64,000 bases of DNA from assembly GCA_003996215.1 (NCBI GenBank), contig QJPP01000833.1, positions 1-64,000 of the forward strand, read 5' to 3'. Below the pieces are notes generated by a model. The model searched no databases and had not been told where the DNA came from. It saw nothing but the letters and a program-made list of their open reading frames with translations. Each line of letters begins with the position of its first letter. Within the stretch, counting starts at the first letter, position 1. Shown here one piece after another: positions 59,018 to 64,000 of this stretch. The stretch comes from Jaltomata sinuosa (taxonomy: Eukaryota; Streptophyta; Magnoliopsida; Solanales; Solanaceae). A program made the translations under genes and the position numbers.

Positions 59018-60985
59018 TTAATAGAGTAAATATATAAAATCATCTCTAAACTTGACAGTCAAACTTACTTTAGCACTTTAACTTTATTGACATTTAAATA
59101 CCCTCCTAAACAATTTTGAAGTGAAATAAATGTTACTCCTAAGGGTGATGTGACATTAAAAAGTGAAAAAGAAAATAAAAACGTGTAATTCTTGTTTTAA
59201 AAAAATGATCCCACTAATATGTATATAATAGGGGAAAATGGCAAAATTTCATAAATAACTATAGTTTGCTAAATTATTCAGGGCTCATAGCTTAAGTTTC
59301 CTAATTACAAAGTGCAGCTAATTTCAAGTTCTAAAATCAGTCCTCGATTTGTATATAAACACTTATATACGTATATACCATAAAAATAGATTTCTAAAAA
59401 TCAGTTAGAGAAATCCTTTTAAAATGTAAATCTCCATAAATCATGCATCTTTTACTCTCATTAATATTCTCTTTTCATAATTGACTGATACAACTGAAAA
59501 ATCTCAAATACAAATAACCATTCATATACTTTGCAATTTCATATACTAATGTGTTCACCATCTAATGTATATATGTATTTGAAATTCAAGTTAACTAAGC
59601 ATATACATTTCAAATGTATATACTGATATGTATAAATCTCATATACATTTTAATCTCAAAAGTTTGAATCTCATATACATTTGAACCTCAAAAGTATGAA
59701 TCTCATATACAAATGTATAACAAAAAACAAAGCATTTCAATTGCACAAATTTTAATTGTATATATCAAATTGAGATTCATGTTAACTAAGCATATACGTT
59801 TCAAATGTATATGGTGATAGGTATATAATCTCATATACAAAATTCAATTGAGATTCAATTATACAAAACTCAAATCCAGATTCAATTATACTTTTTTTGT
59901 ATATACGTTTTAATTTTTTTTTTTTTGTATTTGTATATACGTGTGTCATATACAGTTATATGTAAATGGTGATTTGAGCTATTATTGGCAAGTTTGAAAA
60001 GAGAATATATAGTAAATAAAGATGCCCATGATTTATGTTGTTTTCCATTTTTAGGTAATATACGTTTTCTTCCCCCCAAAATGTATATGTTGCCCAAAAT
60101 AATAGCTACTTCTTCTAAACTATACCTATAAAATGTAATTATGTGAAAATTAACCCATGTCCCGTAATTAAGCTCTTCAATATTATATGTCCCGTAATTT
60201 TTCCAAAAAAAAATACCCCCTCCCCTTCCTTCCCGCCCCACTCCCTTTCTTTTTCAAACCCCCACCCCCATTTTTTTTTTCTGCAAACCCCTCCCCACTC
60301 TCTTTCTCCTCCTTCAAACTCCCAACCCCATCACACACCTTATGCACCTTTATCTTCATTTTTCTTTTCTACTTAAATTAAAGAGAGCAAAATAAGCAAT
60401 GAAATTGGATAAAATCAGCAAAATTTCATTCTTATTAGAATTGCGATTTCTGTCCAAAAAAAAAAACCACATTAACATGTTTTATATTTTTTAAGGCCAA
60501 AATGTTGAAAAAAGGGAATTGTATATCCTTTTTTTTGAAAGTGTAGTCCAATTTATTACTTTTAGCATAGAGAGAAATTAGTTAAAGAATTTGGTGGAGG
60601 TTGAAAACAAAGAGGTAATTAGCGAAATTAAATCAATCAAAGAATTAAAATGCATTAATGGAAGTTTGAGGGGGGAGGGGGAATCGAAGAAGATGGACTT
60701 AGGAAGAAGAAAGGGGGTGGAACGGGGATATTTTTTTTTTTAATTATATAATATGTATATTAGTGTGATTATTTTTTTAAATAATTCTTTTACGTGACTT
60801 TGACATGACAATGATATGACACAAGTATAATGCACTTCTCATTGTAATAGCGGTATTATATTAGAGTGGTATTTATTCACTTTAAAATTGTTTAGAGGGG
60901 TATTTAAGTATCCATAAAATTAAAGTACTAAAGCAAATTTAACTGCCAAGTTTAAAGATGATTTTATGTATTTTCTCTATTTAAT
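59018..60985 (+). mobile_element. 1.97-kb element with about 130-bp inverted ends
   Basis: The left block starting near 59030 (aaaatcatctctaaacttga, aataccctcctaaacaattt) is the inverse of the right block (aaattgtttagaggggtatt, aagtttaaagatgatttta). The interior holds AT-rich repeats with ATATACATTTCAAATG and a C-rich stretch (60210-60340). No transposase was recognised. Confidence 0.82.
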
Positions 60986-61809
60986 ATTATCGTATTTTTT
61001 TCTCATAAACATAAAAACCCCACAAGTTGTGAAAACTATTAACTTTTCTCCAATTCTTATAAAATATTATCAAATGAGCAAATCATAGTTTATAAATAGG
61101 ATATCTTAATATCCTAAGATACTGCATTGATAAATCACAAATCTTCATGTTTCTTTTATAAATAGAATATTTGCGATTAAAAACTTTCAAGTACAAATAA
61201 TTTATAAAGATCCACTAGCCAACAATAATAATAACTAATTTTTCTTTTTTAATATAATCATTTCACATGGTACGGACAATCTCTTCACGCCAAGCATGTG
61301 TCTTTTTTTTTTCTTTTTTGCAAAATTTAAAATGATAGTTTTTTATATATATAAAATATAAACTTATGGGTCAAATTTTATATTTAAAAAAATTGAAATC
61401 ATAATTAGAAATTCCAAATCACAATTTTTTGAGAATTTAAAATTTTAATCATGAGATAAAATTGCATATTCAAACGCTAGCTGAAGCGGCCTCCTATATA
61501 TAAGAACAATAGTAGTACTTAAAGGTTATAACGAAGTATCACAAGCTCATCTTGAACAAAGTTGAAAAGCCATAGTCACAAAAATTAGAAATGGCTTTGG
61601 TATTTTAAATTTCTAAAAAAATTGAAATTCAACTTCAAATTGAATTTCAAAATTTTATGGACAAATAGTGTTTTTCGAAGTTTAACTTTGGAAAAAAAAA
61701 AATTGATAGTCAAACGCCCCATTTGTTTCGAAGAAGAAACAAATCTCATTGTTTATAAGAGTTCATTGTTCTATCTTGCCGATGGCTTCTCTTGTCACCC
61801 TCCACCTCA

Positions 61810-61843
<34 letters not shown>

Positions 61844-62968
61844 CTTTTTCTAGAACCATCTTAATCTTCGTTTTCTTTTGTCAAAATTTTAAAATTTATT
61901 TATTTTAAAATTAAAATAGTGCTTTCTATTGGAAATATTTAGAAGAAAAGTATTTCTGAATAATAATAATTTGTGTTTTACTAATTAATTTGTGAAACAT
62001 TTTAATAATATTAGAGCAGTAGTTTTTAGTTGAATAAGGTAATAAAAGTGCTTCTTTTTATTGTTTACCAGTTTTTAGAGAACAACTTAGTTTTTTTTAT
62101 TCCTACAAATTTGTTCAAACACTTCTAAAATAGGCACTTGTATTTTGAGGAAAAAAAACACTTGTAACTTTTCAAAAATTTGCCAAACAAGTTATAAGTA
62201 GGTGATTGAATGTAACAATGTGATGAAATTCAAAGAAAAAAATATTATTTAAAATTAAATTTAAAAAATATTTAAAAGCTAAAATTATATTTAAACATGC
62301 AATAATCCGTTTTCAATCCTGAAAGATTCCACTTCAGATTTAAGTGAACACTGACTACAATTTACAACCAAATAATTTTTTTAAAATTGAAATTTGTATG
62401 TAAGTTTTTTTTATTATGTGAAAATCCTTCGAAAATTATAGAAAATGACTCGAAAAAAAAACATTGATTTTGCTTTAGAGGAGGAAGAATATATTTTTTG
62501 ATAACAACTTACCATCCCTATGACAACTTTGAGATTTTCTTGAAGTAATGGAATATTTTCTCATAAATATTTAAGTGCGCTCATATTCATTACTATTTAT
62601 TATAGTAATTGAGTTCAAGTTTTTCCAACCTTTTCTCATTAATGGATTCTTTGACCTATACGAAGAAGTACGATTTGTTTGAGAAATTACTATCTCCAAT
62701 TTAATTTATTTGTCTGATTTTGACTTGTAAGATGTTTAAAAAAGTAACTAAGACTTTTGAATTCTGTGGTCTTAAATTAAAAATATGCAGAATATATCAA
62801 AATTTTCTTTAATCTTATGGTTTCAGATATGTCATGCGAAAAGATAAAGTTAAAGAGTTGTCAAAAAAGAAAAGAAATATTCTTTTTGAAATGGATTAAA
62901 TAAAAATAACAGTAATATATTAAATTGAAGAGTATATAAACCAAACTAGAGCACAATAATAAAATAGG
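60986..62968 (+). other. AT-rich DNA with homopolymer runs, no gene recognised
   Basis: A T-run of about 28 lies at 61809-61836. Blocks like caaacgctagctgaagcggc (61473) and gatagtcaaacgcccc (61706) hint at MITE ends, without clear partners. Confidence 0.4.
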
Positions 62969-63187
62969 CATAATACATAAACGTGCCTTTTAACTTGGCC
63001 TCACCTGATATTTATGCCCTCCAACTTTGCGTGTGCATAAGTAGGCACTTAAACTTGTATAATGTTGGACGCCACGTAAGACGTGTGTGTCTACTTATTC
63101 AATTTTATACAAGTTTAAGTGCCTACTTGTGCACACATAAAGTTGGAAGACATAAATATCAGTCAAGGCCAAGTTAATAAACACATG
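62969..63187 (+). mobile_element. foldback MITE, about 219 bp, arms of about 85 bp
   Basis: The left arm (ttaacttggcctcacctgat, taggcacttaaacttgtata) pairs with the right arm (tatacaagtttaagtgccta, aaggccaagttaataaacac). The centre is about 45 bp (atgttggacgccacg...). Arms match at about 85-90 percent by eye. Confidence 0.88.
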
Positions 63188-63666
63188 CTTAACTTTTTGT
63201 TAGATCTTAATAAGATCCAATGAAGCCTTTGCTTATAAGTAATTCAACTTATATAAGATCATAAATATTAGTACAAAGTCCTTGCTTATAAGTAATTAGA
63301 TTTTCCAATATTGGATTAAGAATTGCCTAATTACTTAATCCTGGTGGACCTGGCCTAACACAAGTGTGTAATTTTAAGTGCCCATTCTGATACTTGTCAA
63401 TTCATTGTGTTTTACTTGTTCAAGTATTTGACTTATAATGAAAAGGAATTTTAAATATCATTTTCAGTTTTAAAAAAAGATTTTATTTTCTTTCTAGAAA
63501 TATTGAAATGGGAAAATTACGTAAGCTAGCGACTTAGTTCACTAATTACTCTTTATACTGGTACTTTAAAAAACTTTCATAACATAGAGCTGTTTTAGGG
63601 TTTCATAGCGGACATGCAGATATACTTATTATTCGCACGTATACAGTTTAGACAGAGACATGGTAT
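63188..63666 (+). other. AT-rich DNA, no gene recognised
   Basis: A duplicated block gcttataagtaat(t) occurs at about 63231 and 63284, each near aagatc or aattc. Nothing else was recognised. Confidence 0.4.
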
Positions 63667-63800
63667 ATGCGAGCAAGGGCGGAGTCAGGTAAGCCTGAGG
63701 GGTTCATTCGAATCCCCTCCACGAAAATTATGCTACTTATATCACGGTTAAAATTATTTTTATGTATATATAGTAGATGTTGAACCTTCTTCGTATTCTT
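63667..63800 (+). repeat. dispersed repeat resembling a common Solanaceae short element
   Basis: GCAAGGGCGGAGTCAGG, ggggttcattcgaatcccc and tagatgttgaaccttcttcg occur in the order seen in widespread short repeats of this family. The block ggggttca...aatcccc is a small hairpin. The class (MITE or SINE) is not settled. Confidence 0.45.
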
Positions 63801-64000
63801 CGTGGGTTTACCTTCCACTCATATATAAATACAATGCTTATAAACTAGATTGTTAATATAATTTTTTGTATACATATCACTTTTATATGAAATCTACATT
63901 AAACAATGAAATGACCATCAAACAGCGAAGAAATAAGGAAGAAGAAGAAGAAGTCATTAATGACAGAAAATGGAGGAAGAAGAAGGCCGAATGACCAATT

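Overview
The window looks like nuclear DNA of a flowering plant, most likely Solanaceae. It is AT-rich, intron-rich and full of plant transposons. The Au SINE, retroposons ending in a TTG-repeat tail with the block ccccactttgtggga, and a Tat/Ogre-like element with long 3' tandem arrays all fit tobacco, tomato or pepper relatives. No prokaryotic, organellar or CRISPR signal was seen.

Layout. 1-11080: 3' part of a Ty3/gypsy Tat/Ogre-like LTR retrotransposon: gag, protease with G-patch, an in-frame 200-bp intron, RT-RNaseH-second RNaseH-integrase, a 3.6-kb 3' untranslated region with tandem arrays and repeated RNA-like hairpin modules, then a 1247-bp 3' LTR. 11081-13789: relic of a probable Mutator-like element with a split minus-strand gene of unknown function. 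13790-14511: two foldback MITEs. 16151-22438: a tandem duplication of about 3.1 kb. 22439-26187: mostly featureless AT-rich DNA. 26188-54560 (minus): one complete host gene of 20 coding exons and 1329 codons, the plant WDR11-type WD40 protein. Its introns carry a Stowaway MITE, SINEs, a 2376-bp solo LTR with a perfect target-site duplication (TSD), and several RTE-type LINEs, one nested in another. 54729-63800: a chain of terminal-inverted-repeat and foldback elements, one holding a possible captured exon.

Only the WDR11 gene appears to be a working host gene: every splice junction has GT/AG ends and all phases fit. The retrotransposon reading frames are broken (a gag frameshift, an integrase frameshift, an RTE frameshift plus nonsense codon).

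The least explained signal is a set of six copies of a compact three-stem motif in the 3' untranslated region of the Ogre-like element. The stem sequences change between copies while pairing is kept. Two copies are each preceded by the same pair of hairpins. A second interesting theme is that very short insertions, some with perfect TSDs, consist only of the 3' tail shared with the RTE LINEs nearby.
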